Source of the DNA: an uncultured Oscillospiraceae bacterium
Lineage (GTDB): Bacteria; Bacillota; Clostridia; Oscillospirales; Oscillospiraceae
Assembly (NCBI GenBank): GCA_947631595.1
Contig: CANRLZ010000005.1
Location: 1 to 64,000 of the forward strand
Reading direction: 5' to 3'
Length of the DNA: 64,000 nt
The position numbers and the translations under genes are program-made. The notes beneath the pieces were generated by a model. The model searched no databases. It was given only the letters and a program-made list of their open reading frames with translations, and was not told where the DNA came from. This document shows, in pieces, positions 44,014-54,177 of this stretch (the stretch's first letter is position 1; each line of letters opens with the position of its first letter).

Positions 44014-44454
44014 TCAAATCACCTCGGCCTTTCCGCCCGCCGCCTCGATCTTCTCCTTGGCGGAGGCGGAGAAGGCGTTGGCCCGGACGGTGAGCTTCTT
44101 GGTGAGCTTCCCGTTGCCCAGCACCTTGACCCCGTACTCGCACTTGGAGAGGATCTTCTTGTCCAGCAGGTCACAGATGTTCACCGTGGCGCCGTCGTCG
44201 AACTTGTTCAGGCTGCCCACGTTGATGGCCTCCAGGGGCTTGGCGAAGATGTTGTTGAAGCCCCGCTTGGGCACCCGGCGGGCAAGGGGCATCTGGCCGC
44301 CCTCAAAGCCCACGCGCACACCGCCGCCGGAGCGAGCCCACTGGCCCTTGTGGCCACGGCCGGCGGTCTTGCCGTTGCCGGTGCCCGGACCCCGGCCCTT
44401 GCGCTTGCCGACCTGCGTCGAGCCGGGGGCGGGGGAGAGTTCATGCAAATTCAT
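44014..44454 (-). CDS. rplO: 50S ribosomal protein L15
   Basis: 146 residues with the glycine/arginine-rich start ([32 protein letters not shown]) cut here to its key signature [10 protein letters not shown], and the L18e/L15-type C-terminus. It organises 23S rRNA late in assembly. One base before secY. Confidence 0.96.
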   Translation of the reverse strand: MNLHELSPAPGSTQVGKRKGRGPGTGNGKTAGRGHKGQWARSGGGVRVGFEGGQMPLARRVPKRGFNNIFAKPLEAINVGSLNKFDDGATVNICDLLDKKILSKCEYGVKVLGNGKLTKKLTVRANAFSASAKEKIEAAGGKAEVI

Positions 44455-44467
44455 TGTTGGCGCCTCC

Positions 44468-44650
44468 TTACTTTTCCTCGGTCACCTGAAGGAGGTAACC
44501 GATCAGGGCGATCTTGCCCCGGGTAGCGGCGTTGTCGGGCTGGACGGTGACGTCCCCGATCTTCCGCAGGCCCAGAGCCTCGGCGGTGGCCTTGTGCTTG
44601 GCCAGGCGGCCGTTCAGGCTCTTGGCCAGAGTGATGTTCAGCTTAGCCAT
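44468..44650 (-). CDS. rpmD: 50S ribosomal protein L30
   Basis: 60 residues ([22 protein letters not shown]), the short bacterial L30 fold. Standard position between rpsE and rplO. Confidence 0.96.
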   Translation of the reverse strand: MAKLNITLAKSLNGRLAKHKATAEALGLRKIGDVTVQPDNAATRGKIALIGYLLQVTEEK

Positions 44651-44663
44651 GTCACGACCCTCC

Positions 44664-45164
44664 TTAACCGGTGATTTCTTCCACGCTCTTGCCCCTGGTC
44701 TTGGCGACCTGCTCGGGGCTGCGCAGAGCCTTCAGACCCTCAAAGGTGGCGGAGACCACGTTCTGGGGGTTGTTGGAGCGCAGGCACTTGGCCCGGATGT
44801 CCCGGATGCCGGCGGCCTCCATGACCGCGCGGACCGGGCCGCCGGCGATGATGCCGGTGCCGGGGGCGGCGGGCTTGAGGAGGACCCGGCCGGCGCCGAA
44901 CTCCCCGATGATCTCGTGGGGAATGGTGGTGCCGGAGAGGGTGACGGTGGTGAGGTTCTTCTTGGCGTCCTCAATGCCCTTGCGGATGGCCTCGGGAACC
45001 TCGGCGGCCTTGCCGGTGCCGAAGCCCACGCGGCCCTTCTCGTCGCCGATGACCATGAGGGCGGTGAACTTGGCCACGCGGCCGCCCTTGACCGTCTTGG
45101 AAACGCGGTTCAGATAGACCAGCTTCTCGCTGAACTCGCTCTGCTCTTTCTCAAACTTAGGCAT
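44664..45164 (-). CDS. rpsE: 30S ribosomal protein S5
   Basis: 166 residues: the double-stranded RNA-binding domain ([25 protein letters not shown]) and the S5 C-terminal domain ([23 protein letters not shown]). Important for decoding accuracy. Normal length. Confidence 0.97.
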   Translation of the reverse strand: MPKFEKEQSEFSEKLVYLNRVSKTVKGGRVAKFTALMVIGDEKGRVGFGTGKAAEVPEAIRKGIEDAKKNLTTVTLSGTTIPHEIIGEFGAGRVLLKPAAPGTGIIAGGPVRAVMEAAGIRDIRAKCLRSNNPQNVVSATFEGLKALRSPEQVAKTRGKSVEEITG

Positions 45165-45180
45165 ATCTCATCCTCCTCCC

Positions 45181-45540
45181 TTAAAACTCCAGGCCGCCCT
45201 CGCGGGCGCCCTCGGCCAGGGCCTGGACCCGGCCGTGGTAGACGTAGCCGCCCCGGTCGAAGACCACGGTGCTGATGCCCTTGGCCTTGGCCCGTTCGGC
45301 CACGGTCTGGCCCACCTTCTTGGCGGCGTCCTTGTTGCTGCCCAGGCCCTCAAACCCCTTCTCCAGGGAGGAGGCGGAGCAAAGGGTCACGCCGTTGACA
45401 TCGTCGATGACCTGAGCGTAGATGTTGGTCTCGCTGCGGAACACGTTGAGGCGGGGACGCTCGGGGGTGCCGCTGATCTTGGCGCGGACCCGCTTGTGGC
45501 GGCGCAGCCGCTGAGCGTTGGTATCGATTTTCTTGATCAT
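45181..45540 (-). CDS. rplR: 50S ribosomal protein L18
   Basis: 119 residues. [23 protein letters not shown] and the C-terminal [25 protein letters not shown], seen in part as GGYVYHGRV, are typical. Binds 5S rRNA together with L5 and L25. Confidence 0.96.
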   Translation of the reverse strand: MIKKIDTNAQRLRRHKRVRAKISGTPERPRLNVFRSETNIYAQVIDDVNGVTLCSASSLEKGFEGLGSNKDAAKKVGQTVAERAKAKGISTVVFDRGGYVYHGRVQALAEGAREGGLEF

Positions 45541-45555
45541 AGCTTAGGCACCTCC

Positions 45556-46104
45556 TTACTTCTTCTTCACGCCGGTCTTGCCTTCCTTGCGGCGGATGAC
45601 CTCGTCGGTGTATTTGATCCCCTTGCCCTTATAGGGTTCGGGCGGACGTTTCTCTCTGATCTCGGCGGCGAACTGGCCCACGCGCTGCTTGTCCGCGCCG
45701 CTGACGACGATCTTGTTGGGGGTGGGGGTCTCCAGGGTGATGCCCTCGGGGGCCTCCATGGTCACCTGATGGGAAAAGCCCAGGTTCATGACCAGCTTGC
45801 CGCCCTCCATGGCCACGCGGTAACCCACGCCGTTCACGTCCAGCTCCTTCTTGAAGCCCTCGGTGACGCCCACGACCATGTTGTTGAGCAGGGTGCGGGT
45901 CAGGCCGTGGAGACTGCGGCTCTCCTTGAGATCGTTGGGACGGGAGACGTGGATGACGTTCCCATCCTGCTGAATGGTGATGATGTTGTTCAGGTCCCGC
46001 TCCAGGGTGCCCTTGGGACCCTTCACGGTGACGTGGTTGTTCTCCTCCACCTTGACCTCCACGCCGGCGGGCAGGGTGATGGGCATTCTACCAATTCTCG
46101 ACAT
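45556..46104 (-). CDS. rplF: 50S ribosomal protein L6
   Basis: 182 residues with two repeated L6 domains. It starts [16 protein letters not shown] and ends with the conserved [11 protein letters not shown] segment and a basic tail. It lies near the factor-binding centre of the 50S subunit. Confidence 0.97.
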   Translation of the reverse strand: MSRIGRMPITLPAGVEVKVEENNHVTVKGPKGTLERDLNNIITIQQDGNVIHVSRPNDLKESRSLHGLTRTLLNNMVVGVTEGFKKELDVNGVGYRVAMEGGKLVMNLGFSHQVTMEAPEGITLETPTPNKIVVSGADKQRVGQFAAEIREKRPPEPYKGKGIKYTDEVIRRKEGKTGVKKK

Positions 46105-46119
46105 CTGCTTTGCCCTCCC

Positions 46120-46518
46120 TTACCACACGAACGCCAGGACTTCGCCGCCGACGTGGGCCGCCCGCGCGGCCTTGTCGGTCATGACGCCCTTGGACGTGGA
46201 GATGATGGCGATCCCGAGGCCCCGGATGACCCGGGGCAGCTCGTCGGCGCCGGCGTACACCCGGAGGCCGGGCTTGCTGACGCGGCGGAGGTCGGTGATG
46301 GCCTTCTCCTTGTTGGCATTGTACTTCAGGGTGATGTGGATGATCCCCTGCATGTTGTCCTCGATGAGCTGGTAGTTCTTGATATAGCCCTCGTCGAGGA
46401 GGATCTGCGCGATGGACTTTTTCATGTTGCTGGCGGGCACGTCCACCGTATCATGCCCGGCGTTGGACGCGTTGCGGATACGGGTCAGCATATCCGCAAT
46501 GGGGTCTGTGATCTGCAT
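46120..46518 (-). CDS. rpsH: 30S ribosomal protein S8
   Basis: 132 residues, beginning [21 protein letters not shown] and ending with [27 protein letters not shown]. Primary 16S rRNA binder and, in E. coli, the repressor of the spc operon. The 130 bases between it and rpsN hold GC-rich hairpins but no gene. Confidence 0.97.
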   Translation of the reverse strand: MQITDPIADMLTRIRNASNAGHDTVDVPASNMKKSIAQILLDEGYIKNYQLIEDNMQGIIHITLKYNANKEKAITDLRRVSKPGLRVYAGADELPRVIRGLGIAIISTSKGVMTDKAARAAHVGGEVLAFVW

Positions 46519-46648
46519 GAGATTACCTCCTATTTCGATTACCGGCTTATCGCCGATGCACCGGCAAGGTATCTGGGCTTAGGCACCGTCCCGACCTGTT
46601 GCCGGCGGCTGGGGAAACGAACCCGGATCCGGGGTGGGGCAGCCGGAG

Positions 46649-46834
46649 TTACCAGCTGGCCTTCTTCACCCCGGGGATCTGGCCCTTGTACGCCAGCTCA
46701 CGGAAGCAGATACGGCAGATGCCGTAGTCCCGGAGATAGGCGTGAGGCCGACCGCAGATCTTGCAGCGGTTGTAGCGCCGAGTGGAGAACTTGGGCTTGG
46801 CCTGCTGCTTGAGGATCATGGATTTCTTCGCCAT
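46649..46834 (-). CDS. rpsN: 30S ribosomal protein S14, zinc-binding type
   Basis: 61 residues with two CxxC pairs (CKICGRPH and CRICF), so this is the short Zn-binding S14 (rpsZ type) usual in Firmicutes. Ends [11 protein letters not shown]. Lies between rplE and rpsH. Confidence 0.97.
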   Translation of the reverse strand: MAKKSMILKQQAKPKFSTRRYNRCKICGRPHAYLRDYGICRICFRELAYKGQIPGVKKASW

Positions 46835-46852
46835 CTTCTCGCCTCTCCTTTC

Positions 46853-47725
46853 TCAGCTCCGAACGAAGGGGGCGCCGATGAGCTCCAGCAGAGCGCGGCC
46901 CTCTTCGTCGGTGTTGGCGGTGGTGCAGATGATCACGTCCATGCCCCGGATCTTGTCGATCTTGTCGTAGTCGATCTCGGGGAAGATCAGCTGCTCCTTC
47001 AGGCCCAGGGCGTAGTTGCCCCGGCCGTCGAAGGAATTGGGGTTGATGCCCCGGAAGTCACGCACGCGGGGCAGGGCCACGCTGAACAGGCGGTCCAGGA
47101 ACTCCCACATCTTGTCGGAGCGGAGGGTCACCTTCGCGCCGATGGGCATCCCCTCGCGGAGCTTGAAGTTGGCCACCGACTTCTTGGCCTTGGTGATGAT
47201 GGGCTTCTGGCCGGTGATGGCGGCCAGGTCGCCCACCACGGCCTCCAGGACCTTGGCGTTGTCCCGGGCCTCGCCGCAGGCGCAGTTGACCACGATCTTG
47301 TCCAGCTTGGGGATCTGCATCACGGACTTGTAGCCGAAGCGCTTCATCAGCTCAGGGGCCACTTCCTTGACGTAGCGGGCCTTCAGGTTGGGCATGCCGT
47401 CGGTGTCGGCGGCGGCGGGGACGGCCTTCTTGCTCTCGGCCTTGGCGGCCTTCGCCTTGACCTCGGCGGCCTTCTCCTTCACGTCCTCAGCCACCTCGGC
47501 GGCCTTTTCCTTCGCGTCTTCCACGGCCTCCTCGGCCTTGGCCTTGGCGGCCTTCGCCTTGGTCTTGACCTCGGCCTTGACCTCCGCGGCTTTCTCCTTC
47601 ACGTCCTCGGCCACCTCGGCGGCCTTCTCCTTCACGTCCTCGGCCACTTCCGCGGCCTTCTCCTTCACGTCTTCCACGGCGGCTTCCACCGCCTCCTTGA
47701 CCTTATCAGTCTTGTTCTCAGCCAT
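46853..47725 (-). CDS. rplE: 50S ribosomal protein L5 with long LEA-like N-terminal extension
   Basis: The 290-residue product has two parts. Residues 111-290 are a complete L5 ([22 protein letters not shown] to ENDS-type C-terminus [10 protein letters not shown]), the 5S rRNA binder. Residues 1-110 are an extension built from near-perfect 11-residue repeats of the type [11 protein letters not shown], mixed with [11 protein letters not shown], which resemble LEA group 3 or amphipathic apolipoprotein helices. L5 is normally about 180 residues. GGAGGG lies before the ATG at 47725, and the internal ATG at 47395 has no ribosome site. The fused form is therefore the likely product. Purpose unknown. 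Confidence 0.9.
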   Translation of the reverse strand: MAENKTDKVKEAVEAAVEDVKEKAAEVAEDVKEKAAEVAEDVKEKAAEVKAEVKTKAKAAKAKAEEAVEDAKEKAAEVAEDVKEKAAEVKAKAAKAESKKAVPAAADTDGMPNLKARYVKEVAPELMKRFGYKSVMQIPKLDKIVVNCACGEARDNAKVLEAVVGDLAAITGQKPIITKAKKSVANFKLREGMPIGAKVTLRSDKMWEFLDRLFSVALPRVRDFRGINPNSFDGRGNYALGLKEQLIFPEIDYDKIDKIRGMDVIICTTANTDEEGRALLELIGAPFVRS

Positions 47726-47742
47726 TGGGTTTCCCTCCTTCC

Positions 47743-48075
47743 TCAGATCTCCGCGCCGCACTTCTTGCAGACGCGGGTCTTCTTGCCGTCGGCCACCTTA
47801 TGGCCGACGCGGGTGGCCTTGCCGCACTTGGGGCAGACCACCTGGACCTTGCAGGCGTAGAGGGGGGCTTCCTTCTTGATGATGCCGCCCTGGTCGCCCT
47901 GCTGGCGGGGCTTGGTGTGGCGGGAGACCATGTTCATGCCCTCCACGATCACCTTGCCCTCCTCGGGCATGACCTCCAGCACCTTCCCCTTGTGACCGGC
48001 CATACCCTTGTCCTTGGCCACGTCGCCGGAGATGCGGACGACGGTGTCGCCCTTCTTGATGTTCAGTTTGCTCAT
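47743..48075 (-). CDS. rplX: 50S ribosomal protein L24
   Basis: 110 residues with a KOW motif near the start ([26 protein letters not shown]). C-terminal [14 protein letters not shown] and VCKKCGAEI give a CxxC...CxxC zinc-ribbon-like pair. Assembly initiator of the 50S subunit. Confidence 0.96.
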   Translation of the reverse strand: MSKLNIKKGDTVVRISGDVAKDKGMAGHKGKVLEVMPEEGKVIVEGMNMVSRHTKPRQQGDQGGIIKKEAPLYACKVQVVCPKCGKATRVGHKVADGKKTRVCKKCGAEI

Positions 48076-48089
48076 GTTCTCTACCCCCC

Positions 48090-48458
48090 TTACAGCACTT
48101 CGGGGGCCAGGGACAGGATCTTCATGTAATCCTTGTCGCGCAGCTCCCGGGCCACCGGCCCAAAGATACGGGTACCGCGGGGGTTCTTGTCGTCGCGGAT
48201 GAGGACGGCGGCGTTGTCGTCAAAGCGGACATAGCTGCCGTCGGCACGGCGGACGCCCCGGCTGGAGCGGACGATGACGGCGCGGACCACCTCGCCCTTT
48301 TTCACCTGGCCGCCGGGCTGGGCCTTGCGGACCGAGGCCACCACCACGTCGCCGATGTTGCCGAACTTGCGGCGGGAGCCGCCCAGCACGCGGATGGTCT
48401 TGATCTCCTTGGCGCCGGTATTATCGGCAACCTTCAAATAGCTCTCCTGTTGGATCAT
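48090..48458 (-). CDS. rplN: 50S ribosomal protein L14
   Basis: 122 residues, starting [19 protein letters not shown] with the signature [13 protein letters not shown]. Sits at the subunit interface. Standard length and place after rpsQ. Confidence 0.97.
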   Translation of the reverse strand: MIQQESYLKVADNTGAKEIKTIRVLGGSRRKFGNIGDVVVASVRKAQPGGQVKKGEVVRAVIVRSSRGVRRADGSYVRFDDNAAVLIRDDKNPRGTRIFGPVARELRDKDYMKILSLAPEVL

Positions 48459-48470
48459 ACTGGCACCTCC

Positions 48471-48731
48471 TTACTTCGCCTTCTCGATGATTTCCACGAC
48501 TCTCCAGCGCTTGTCCTTGCTGAGAGGCCGGGTCTCCATGACGCGGACGCGGTCGCCCACGCCGCAGGAGTTCTGTTCGTCATGGGCCTTGAGCTTGTAG
48601 GTCCGCTTGACGATCTTCTTGTACAGGGGGTGGGCCACACGGTCGGCAATGGCCACCACAACGGTCTTGTCCATCTTGTCAGAGACCACCAGGCCGACTC
48701 TGGTCTTACGGGAAGAAGTTCTGTTTTCCAC
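48471..48731 (-). CDS. rpsQ: 30S ribosomal protein S17
   Basis: 86 residues with an OB fold ([21 protein letters not shown]) and the [19 protein letters not shown] signature. Early 16S rRNA binder. Twelve bases before rplN. Confidence 0.97.
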   Translation of the reverse strand: MENRTSSRKTRVGLVVSDKMDKTVVVAIADRVAHPLYKKIVKRTYKLKAHDEQNSCGVGDRVRVMETRPLSKDKRWRVVEIIEKAK

Positions 48732-48748
48732 GGTTCCTTTCCTCCTTC

Positions 48749-48952
48749 TTATCGGCTGGCCAGCTCTTGCTGGCGGATGATGGTCTTGACCCGGGCGATG
48801 TCCCGCTTCACCTGGGCGATGCGGGTGGGGTTGTCCAGCTGGTTGGTGGCGTGCTGAAGACGAAGCTGGAAGAGGTCCTTCTTCAGCTCCACGAGCTTGC
48901 CCTCAAGCTCCTTGGCGCTCATCTTGCGAACTTCACTGGCTTTCATCTTCAT
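48749..48952 (-). CDS. rpmC: 50S ribosomal protein L29
   Basis: 67 residues, a two-helix protein ([47 protein letters not shown]). Lies at the tunnel exit. Overlaps the end of rplP by four bases. A second ATG at 48946 may be the start used. Confidence 0.96.
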   Translation of the reverse strand: MKMKASEVRKMSAKELEGKLVELKKDLFQLRLQHATNQLDNPTRIAQVKRDIARVKTIIRQQELASR

Positions 48953-49386
48953 TCACCACCCTTCTCCTGGTCTTCGCCGGCCTCGCGGGCGACGATCTTG
49001 CACTTCACCGGCAGCTTGTGGGAGGCCAGACGGAGGGCCTCGCGGGCAGTCTCCTCCGGCACGCCGGCGATCTCGAACATGATCCGGCCGGGCTTCACCA
49101 CGGCCACCCAGTACTCCGGGGAACCCTTACCGGAACCCATACGGGTCTCGGCGGGCTTCTCGGTGACGGGCTTATCGGGGAAGATCTTGATCCACACCTT
49201 ACCGCCACGCTTGGTGTAACGGGTCATGGCGATACGGGCGGCCTCGATCTGGTTGCTGGTGATCCAGGCGGGCTCGGTAGCCTGGAGGCCAAAGTCACCG
49301 TAGGTGACGGTGTTGCCTCGGGTGGCCTTGCCCTTCATCCGACCGCGGTGGACGCGGCGGTATTTGACTCTCTTGGGCAGCAGCAT
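48949..49386 (-). CDS. rplP: 50S ribosomal protein L16
   Basis: 145 residues starting [19 protein letters not shown], with the loop arginine region ([23 protein letters not shown]). Organises the A-site of the 50S subunit. Its start overlaps the stop of rpsC. Confidence 0.97.
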   Translation of the reverse strand: MLLPKRVKYRRVHRGRMKGKATRGNTVTYGDFGLQATEPAWITSNQIEAARIAMTRYTKRGGKVWIKIFPDKPVTEKPAETRMGSGKGSPEYWVAVVKPGRIMFEIAGVPEETAREALRLASHKLPVKCKIVAREAGEDQEKGGE

Positions 49387-50297
49387 TACTCCTGGCCTCC
49401 TTCCTCGGACGTAGCGGCCTCACTAGGGGCCTCAGCGGGCGCCTCCACAGGCGCGGGCTTGGGGGTCACGATCTGGGGACGAGCCTGGTAGACCGGGCCG
49501 GGCTTGCGGTCGCCAAAGCGGCCGCCGCCGCGGCGGTCGTCCCGTCCGCCAGGACCCCGGCGGTCGCCCCGGCGGTCGCCGTCCCGGCGATCCCGCCGAT
49601 CCCGGCGCTCCCGGCGCTCCAGGGGCTTGGTGGTGTCCATGGTGCGGGGGGTGGTGCGCAGGGTCTGGCTGAGCACCTCGCCCTTGTAGATCCAGACCTT
49701 CACGCCGATGCGGCCATAGGTGGTGGCGGCCTCGGCGAAGCCGTAGTCGATGTCGGCCCGGAGGGTCTGGAGGGGGATGGTGCCGTCGTGATAGTGCTCG
49801 GTGCGGGCGATCTCAGCGCCGCCCAGGCGGCCGGAGCAGCAGGTCTTGATGCCCAGGGCGCCCATGCGCATGGCCCGGCCCATGGCGTTCTTCATGGCCC
49901 GGCGGAAGCCGATGCGCTTCTCCAGCTGCTGGGCGATGTTCTCCGCCACCAGCTGGGCGTTGGTGTCGGGGTTCTTCACCTCGACGATGTTCAGCGCCAC
50001 GCTCTTGCCCAGGCGCTTCTCCAGGGCCACGCGGAGCTTCTCGATGTCCTCGCCGCCCTTGCCGATGATCATGCCGGGCCGGGCGCAGTGGAGGTAGATG
50101 ACCACCTTGTTGTCGCCCCGGCGCTCGATCTCGATCTTGGGCACGCCGGCGTCCTTGAGCTGCTTCTTCAGGTCCCGGCGGAGCTGGTAGTCCTCCACCA
50201 GCAGGTCGCCCACCTTCTCATTGGAGGCGAACCAACGGGAGTCCCAATCCTTGATAACGCCCACGCGCAGACCGTGGGGATTGACTTTCTGTCCCAT
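49386..50297 (-). CDS. rpsC: 30S ribosomal protein S3 with long RD/RG-rich tail
   Basis: 303 residues. The first about 220 are the normal S3 KH and C-terminal domains ([36 protein letters not shown]). About 80 more residues follow: a stretch of RRDRRD and [24 protein letters not shown] type, then an Ala/Pro/Glu-rich end. The tail is intrinsically disordered by composition and may bind RNA. Standard S3 in Firmicutes is about 215-230 residues, so this is long, though tailed S3 proteins are known in some clades. Confidence 0.95.
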   Translation of the reverse strand: MGQKVNPHGLRVGVIKDWDSRWFASNEKVGDLLVEDYQLRRDLKKQLKDAGVPKIEIERRGDNKVVIYLHCARPGMIIGKGGEDIEKLRVALEKRLGKSVALNIVEVKNPDTNAQLVAENIAQQLEKRIGFRRAMKNAMGRAMRMGALGIKTCCSGRLGGAEIARTEHYHDGTIPLQTLRADIDYGFAEAATTYGRIGVKVWIYKGEVLSQTLRTTPRTMDTTKPLERRERRDRRDRRDGDRRGDRRGPGGRDDRRGGGRFGDRKPGPVYQARPQIVTPKPAPVEAPAEAPSEAATSEEGGQE

Positions 50298-50312
50298 ATT
50301 CTTCCTCCTCCC

Positions 50313-50645
50313 TTAGCGCTCTTTCACCGCGAGGGTGATGTGGCTGGTGCGCTTGTTGATACGGTAGCCTCTGCCCCGGGCCCGGGGCCGCATCCGCTTG
50401 ATGATGGGGCCGGGGGTGGCGAACACCTGGGACACATAGAGCTTTTCGGGATCCATGTGGTGGTTGTTCTCGGCGTTGGCGCAAGCGCTCTTGAGGAGCT
50501 TCTGGAGGGGTTCGCAGGCGGACTTGGGGACGTTGGCCAGGATGGCCGCGGCCTCCTTGGTGTCCTTGCCCCGGATGAGGTCGCACACGATGCCCACCTT
50601 CCGGGTGGAGATCCGAACGTGCTTCACAAATGCTTTCGCTTCCAT
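50313..50645 (-). CDS. rplV: 50S ribosomal protein L22
   Basis: 110 residues with the tunnel-lining hairpin (RARGRGYRINKRTSHITLAVKE). Its extended loop lies in the exit tunnel. Normal length and position between rpsS and rpsC. Confidence 0.97.
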   Translation of the reverse strand: MEAKAFVKHVRISTRKVGIVCDLIRGKDTKEAAAILANVPKSACEPLQKLLKSACANAENNHHMDPEKLYVSQVFATPGPIIKRMRPRARGRGYRINKRTSHITLAVKER

Positions 50646-50661
50646 TACTCTCTAGCCCTCC

Positions 50662-50934
50662 TTACTGCCCGGTCTTGGTGCCGGAATGGCCCTTGAAGGT
50701 CCGGGTGGGGGCGAACTCGCCCAGCTTGTGGCCCACCATATCCTCGGTGACGTAGACGGGCACGTGCTTGCGGCCGTCGTGGACGGCGAAGGTGTGGCCC
50801 ACAAAGGAGGGGAAGATGGTGCTGGCCCGGCTCCAGGTCTTGAGGACCTTCTTGTCGTTGGCCTTGTTCAGCTCATCCACGCGCTTGAGAAGCTCGGGAG
50901 CGCAAAACGGGCCTTTCTTAATGCTTCTGGACAT
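50662..50934 (-). CDS. rpsS: 30S ribosomal protein S19
   Basis: 90 residues, [11 protein letters not shown] start, [37 protein letters not shown] core, of which [11 protein letters not shown] is diagnostic. Located in the 30S head. Sixteen bases after rplB. Confidence 0.97.
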   Translation of the reverse strand: MSRSIKKGPFCAPELLKRVDELNKANDKKVLKTWSRASTIFPSFVGHTFAVHDGRKHVPVYVTEDMVGHKLGEFAPTRTFKGHSGTKTGQ

Positions 50935-50949
50935 ATTTCACACTCTCCT

Positions 50950-51783
50950 TTACTTCGCGTTGCGGTGCTTGACGATGAACTGCTCGGTGCGGTTCTTCTT
51001 CTTGCGGGTCTTGTAACCCATGGCCGGCTTGCCCCAGGGGGTGACCGGGCCGGGACGGCCCACAGGACTCTTGCCCTCGCCGCCGCCGTGGGGGTGGTCG
51101 TTGGGGTTCATGACCGAGCCGCGGACGGTGGGCCGCCAGCCCATGTGGCGCTTGCGCCCGGCCTTGCCGATCTGGATGTTGGCCCAGTCGGCGTTGCCCA
51201 CCTGGCCGATGGTGGCCTTGCACTCCTCCCGGATATAGCGGACCTCGCCGGAGGGGAGGCGGACCTGGGCCATGCCGTTCTCCTTGGCCATGAGCTGGGC
51301 GGCCACGCCGGCGGAGCGCACCAGCTGGGCGCCCTTGCCCGGGTAGATCTCAACGCAGTGGATCAGCTCGCCCACGGGGATGCGGCTGATGGGCAGGCAG
51401 TTGCCGGGGAGGATGTCGGCGTGCTCGCCGGTCATGATGGTGTGCCCGGCCTTCAGGCCCACGGGGGCCAGGATATACCGGCGCTCGCCGTCCTCGTACT
51501 CGATGAGGGCGATGTTGGCGGAGCGGTTGGGGTCGTACTGGAGGTTGATGACCTTGGCGGTCCCCTCCTTGTCCCGCTTGAAGTCGATGACGCGGTACTT
51601 CTTCTTGTTGCCGCCGCCGTGGTGGCGGACGGTGATGCGGCCGTAGCTGTTGCGGCCGGCGTGCTTCTTCAGCGGCTCCAGAAGGCTGCGCTCAGGCTTG
51701 GCCTTCTTGTCGATGCCCTCGAAGGCGCTCACGGTCATGTGGCGGCGGGAGGGCGTGGTGGGCTTATAGGTCTTGATAGCCAT
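50950..51783 (-). CDS. rplB: 50S ribosomal protein L2
   Basis: 277 residues, starting [20 protein letters not shown] and with the signature DHPHGGGEG near the peptidyl transferase centre. Needed for subunit joining. Normal length. Confidence 0.97.
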   Translation of the reverse strand: MAIKTYKPTTPSRRHMTVSAFEGIDKKAKPERSLLEPLKKHAGRNSYGRITVRHHGGGNKKKYRVIDFKRDKEGTAKVINLQYDPNRSANIALIEYEDGERRYILAPVGLKAGHTIMTGEHADILPGNCLPISRIPVGELIHCVEIYPGKGAQLVRSAGVAAQLMAKENGMAQVRLPSGEVRYIREECKATIGQVGNADWANIQIGKAGRKRHMGWRPTVRGSVMNPNDHPHGGGEGKSPVGRPGPVTPWGKPAMGYKTRKKKNRTEQFIVKHRNAK

Positions 51784-51798
51784 TTCTCATATCCTCCC

Positions 51799-52095
51799 TT
51801 ACACCATGTTCTCAAACAGGTCGATGCCCTTGGAGTCGGGGGTCAGGGTGACCATCGCCTTCTTCCAGGAGGGGCGGCGACCGGCGGGCTGAGCGCCCTG
51901 GCGCTTGAGCTTGCCCTGCATATTCAGGGTGTTGACCTTGGCCACCTTCACGCCGAAAGCCTCTTCCACGGCCTTGGCGATCTGGATCTTATTGGCGTCC
52001 TTGGCCACCTCGAAGACGTACTTCTTGCTGTCGATCTCGGCCATGGACTGCTCGGAAATGATGGGGCGCTTGATGATGTCGTAAGCGGTTTTCAT
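51799..52095 (-). CDS. rplW: 50S ribosomal protein L23
   Basis: 98 residues (DIIKRPIISEQSMAEIDSKKYVFEV). Docking site for SRP and trigger factor at the tunnel exit. The start touches the stop of rplD. Confidence 0.97.
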   Translation of the reverse strand: MKTAYDIIKRPIISEQSMAEIDSKKYVFEVAKDANKIQIAKAVEEAFGVKVAKVNTLNMQGKLKRQGAQPAGRRPSWKKAMVTLTPDSKGIDLFENMV

Positions 52096-52715
52096 TACGC
52101 GAACACCTCCTCGATCACGGCCAGGGCGGCCTTATCCACGATGATCTGATTGGCGTTGACAATGTCGTAGACGCTGAGGATGGTGGCGGTGGTGGTGCTC
52201 ACGCCGGGGATGTTCCGGGCGGACTTGTAGACGTTCTCCCGCACCTCGGGGGTGATCAGCACCGCCTTCTTGGCGCCCACGGCGTCCAGGAACGCCTGCA
52301 TATCCTTCGTCTTGATGGCGTCCAGCTTCAGATCGTCCACCACCAGGACGTTGCCCTCGGCGGCCTTGGCGCTCAGCGCGGACTTCAGGGCCAGGCGCTT
52401 GACCTTCTTGTTCAGGGTGTAGCTGTAATCCCGGGGCTTGGGGGCGAAGACCACGCCGCCGTGGGTCCACTGGGGCGCCCGGGTGGAACCCTGACGGGCG
52501 TTGCCGGTGCCCTTCTGGCGCCAGGGCTTCTTGCCGCCGCCGGAGACCTCGGCCCGGGTCAGGGCGCTCTGGGTGCCCTGGCGGCAGTTGGCCAGGTGGT
52601 TCTTCACTACGGCGTGCACCGCGTAGGTGTTGGGCTCGATGCCGAAGACGGCCTCGGAGAGCTCCACGTCGCCGATCTTCTTGCCGGTCATGTTGTATAC
52701 ATTCGCGTTAGGCAT
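52095..52715 (-). CDS. rplD: 50S ribosomal protein L4
   Basis: 206 residues with the loop PWRQKGTGNARQGSTRAP that enters the exit tunnel. In E. coli L4 also represses the S10 operon. Follows rplC by 17 bases. Confidence 0.97.
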   Translation of the reverse strand: MPNANVYNMTGKKIGDVELSEAVFGIEPNTYAVHAVVKNHLANCRQGTQSALTRAEVSGGGKKPWRQKGTGNARQGSTRAPQWTHGGVVFAPKPRDYSYTLNKKVKRLALKSALSAKAAEGNVLVVDDLKLDAIKTKDMQAFLDAVGAKKAVLITPEVRENVYKSARNIPGVSTTTATILSVYDIVNANQIIVDKAALAVIEEVFA

Positions 52716-52732
52716 TGTGTCTCTCTCCTTTC

Positions 52733-53458
52733 TTACTTGTTACGCGCAGAGGCCTTCTGCGGGTTGATACGGGCGGAAGCCTTCTGCGGGTTGCTGGACA
52801 CGCCGGCCTCGCCCTTCTTCTCGACGAGCTTCTTCACGCTGGACTTCACCAGCACCACCCCGCCCTTGGGGCCGGGGATGGCGCCGCACACGGCGATGAG
52901 ACCCAGCTCGGGATCCACCTGGACCACGTCCAGGTTCTGGACGGTGACCTGCTCGGCGCCCATGTGGCCGGCGCCCTTGGTGCCCTTGAAGATGCGGCTG
53001 GGGTCGGTGGCGGGGCCGACGGAACCCTGGTGGCGGTGAACCGGGCCGCCGCCGTGGGTGACCCGCTTGATGGCAAAGCCGTGGCGCTTGACCACGCCGG
53101 CGTAGCCCTTGCCCTTGCTCACGCCGGTGACGTCCACCCGGTCGCCGATCTCAAAGGTCTCGCAGGTGATGACGTCGCCCACGTTCAGCTCGTCGTAGCT
53201 GTCCAGGTCGAACTCCCGGAGCACGGCCTTGCGGACGTCGCCGACCTTCTTCAGGTGGCCCAGCTCAGGCTTGGTGAGCTTGCGCTCGGGCACGTCGTCG
53301 TACCCCAGCTGAACGGCGTTGTAGCCGTCCTTCTCCTCGGTCTTCTTCTGCACCACGGTGCAGGGGCCCGCCTGGATGACGGTGACCGGGATGACCTTGC
53401 CGGCTTCGTCGAAGATCTGGCTCATGCCGATCTTCTTGCCGATAATGGCCTTTTCCAT
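52733..53458 (-). CDS. rplC: 50S ribosomal protein L3 with duplicated tail
   Basis: 241 residues, starting MEKAIIGKKIGMSQIFD, with the loop HGGGPVHRHQGSVG that reaches the peptidyl transferase centre. After the normal end (KLVEKKGEAGV) the tail reads NPQKASARI then NPQKASARNK, a protein repeat matched by a direct DNA repeat (GCGGGTTGATACGGGCGGAAGC-like bases, about 27 nt unit, 52741-52795). L3 is usually 205-215 residues. Confidence 0.95.
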   Translation of the reverse strand: MEKAIIGKKIGMSQIFDEAGKVIPVTVIQAGPCTVVQKKTEEKDGYNAVQLGYDDVPERKLTKPELGHLKKVGDVRKAVLREFDLDSYDELNVGDVITCETFEIGDRVDVTGVSKGKGYAGVVKRHGFAIKRVTHGGGPVHRHQGSVGPATDPSRIFKGTKGAGHMGAEQVTVQNLDVVQVDPELGLIAVCGAIPGPKGGVVLVKSSVKKLVEKKGEAGVSSNPQKASARINPQKASARNK

Positions 53459-53589
53459 GTCGATCTTTCCTCCTCATATAGAAAGGTTATTGGTTGGGCG
53501 AGTTGGGCATCTCCCATTGCTCGGCCAACATGACCTGCCCGCCGGGCAGCGGCCCGGCAGACGCGGTACAACATAGGTCAGGGCGGGGA

Positions 53590-53904
53590 TCAGAGCTTGA
53601 TCTCGATCTCCACGCCGGCGGGAAGCTCCAGAGCCATCAGCGCCTCAACGGTCTTGGGGGTGGGCTTGAGGATGTCGATGAGCCGCTTGTGGGTGCGGCG
53701 CTCGAACTGCTCCCGGGAGTACTTATACTTGTGGACGGCCCGAAGGATGGTGACGACCTCCTTCTTGGTGGGCAGGGGGATGGGGCCGGAGACGGTGGCC
53801 CCGTTGCGCTTGGCGGTCTCCACGATCTTCTCGGCGCTCTGGTCGATGAGCTGGTGGTCGTAGGCCTTCAAGCGGATGCGGATCATTTCCTTCTGTGCTG
53901 CCAT
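53590..53904 (-). CDS. rpsJ: 30S ribosomal protein S10
   Basis: 104 residues ([29 protein letters not shown]), first gene of the cluster. Also a transcription antitermination factor (NusE). The ATG at 53904 has GGAGG upstream, so an in-frame reading from 53922 is not used. The 131 bases to rplC hold a GC-rich hairpin and no gene. Confidence 0.97.
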   Translation of the reverse strand: MAAQKEMIRIRLKAYDHQLIDQSAEKIVETAKRNGATVSGPIPLPTKKEVVTILRAVHKYKYSREQFERRTHKRLIDILKPTPKTVEALMALELPAGVEIEIKL

Positions 53905-54177
53905 GGTTTTTCCTCCTTGCAATACGAAGTGTTTTTCCTGCGTCCTGCTTCGTATCGGATGAGCGATTTCCTATCCACGTTTCCGTGCGTATCACTCCCC
54001 GACATGAAGAAAGCCGGCATAGCAAGCCGGCTGTTTCCATGCCCAGGCGATATACGCCCATGCGACAGGATCCCTCAGCCGCCCGATTCACGGACATACT
54101 CCGCGGAAGTTACCTCGCGTTGCGAGCAATCTCCCGCATCATCGCAGACTGCGCCCCTTTTGGCAGGCGCATAGGCT

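Noticed and set aside
47430-47690. The repeated DNA of the L5 extension as a CRISPR-like or satellite array
   Set aside because: The repeats are coding, in phase at the 11-residue level, with no spacers, and they lie inside an open ribosomal gene.
47395-47725. The L5 extension as a separate upstream gene, with L5 starting at the internal ATG 47395
   Set aside because: There is no stop between the parts, the reading frame is continuous and no ribosome binding sequence precedes 47395. It remains the main alternative to test.
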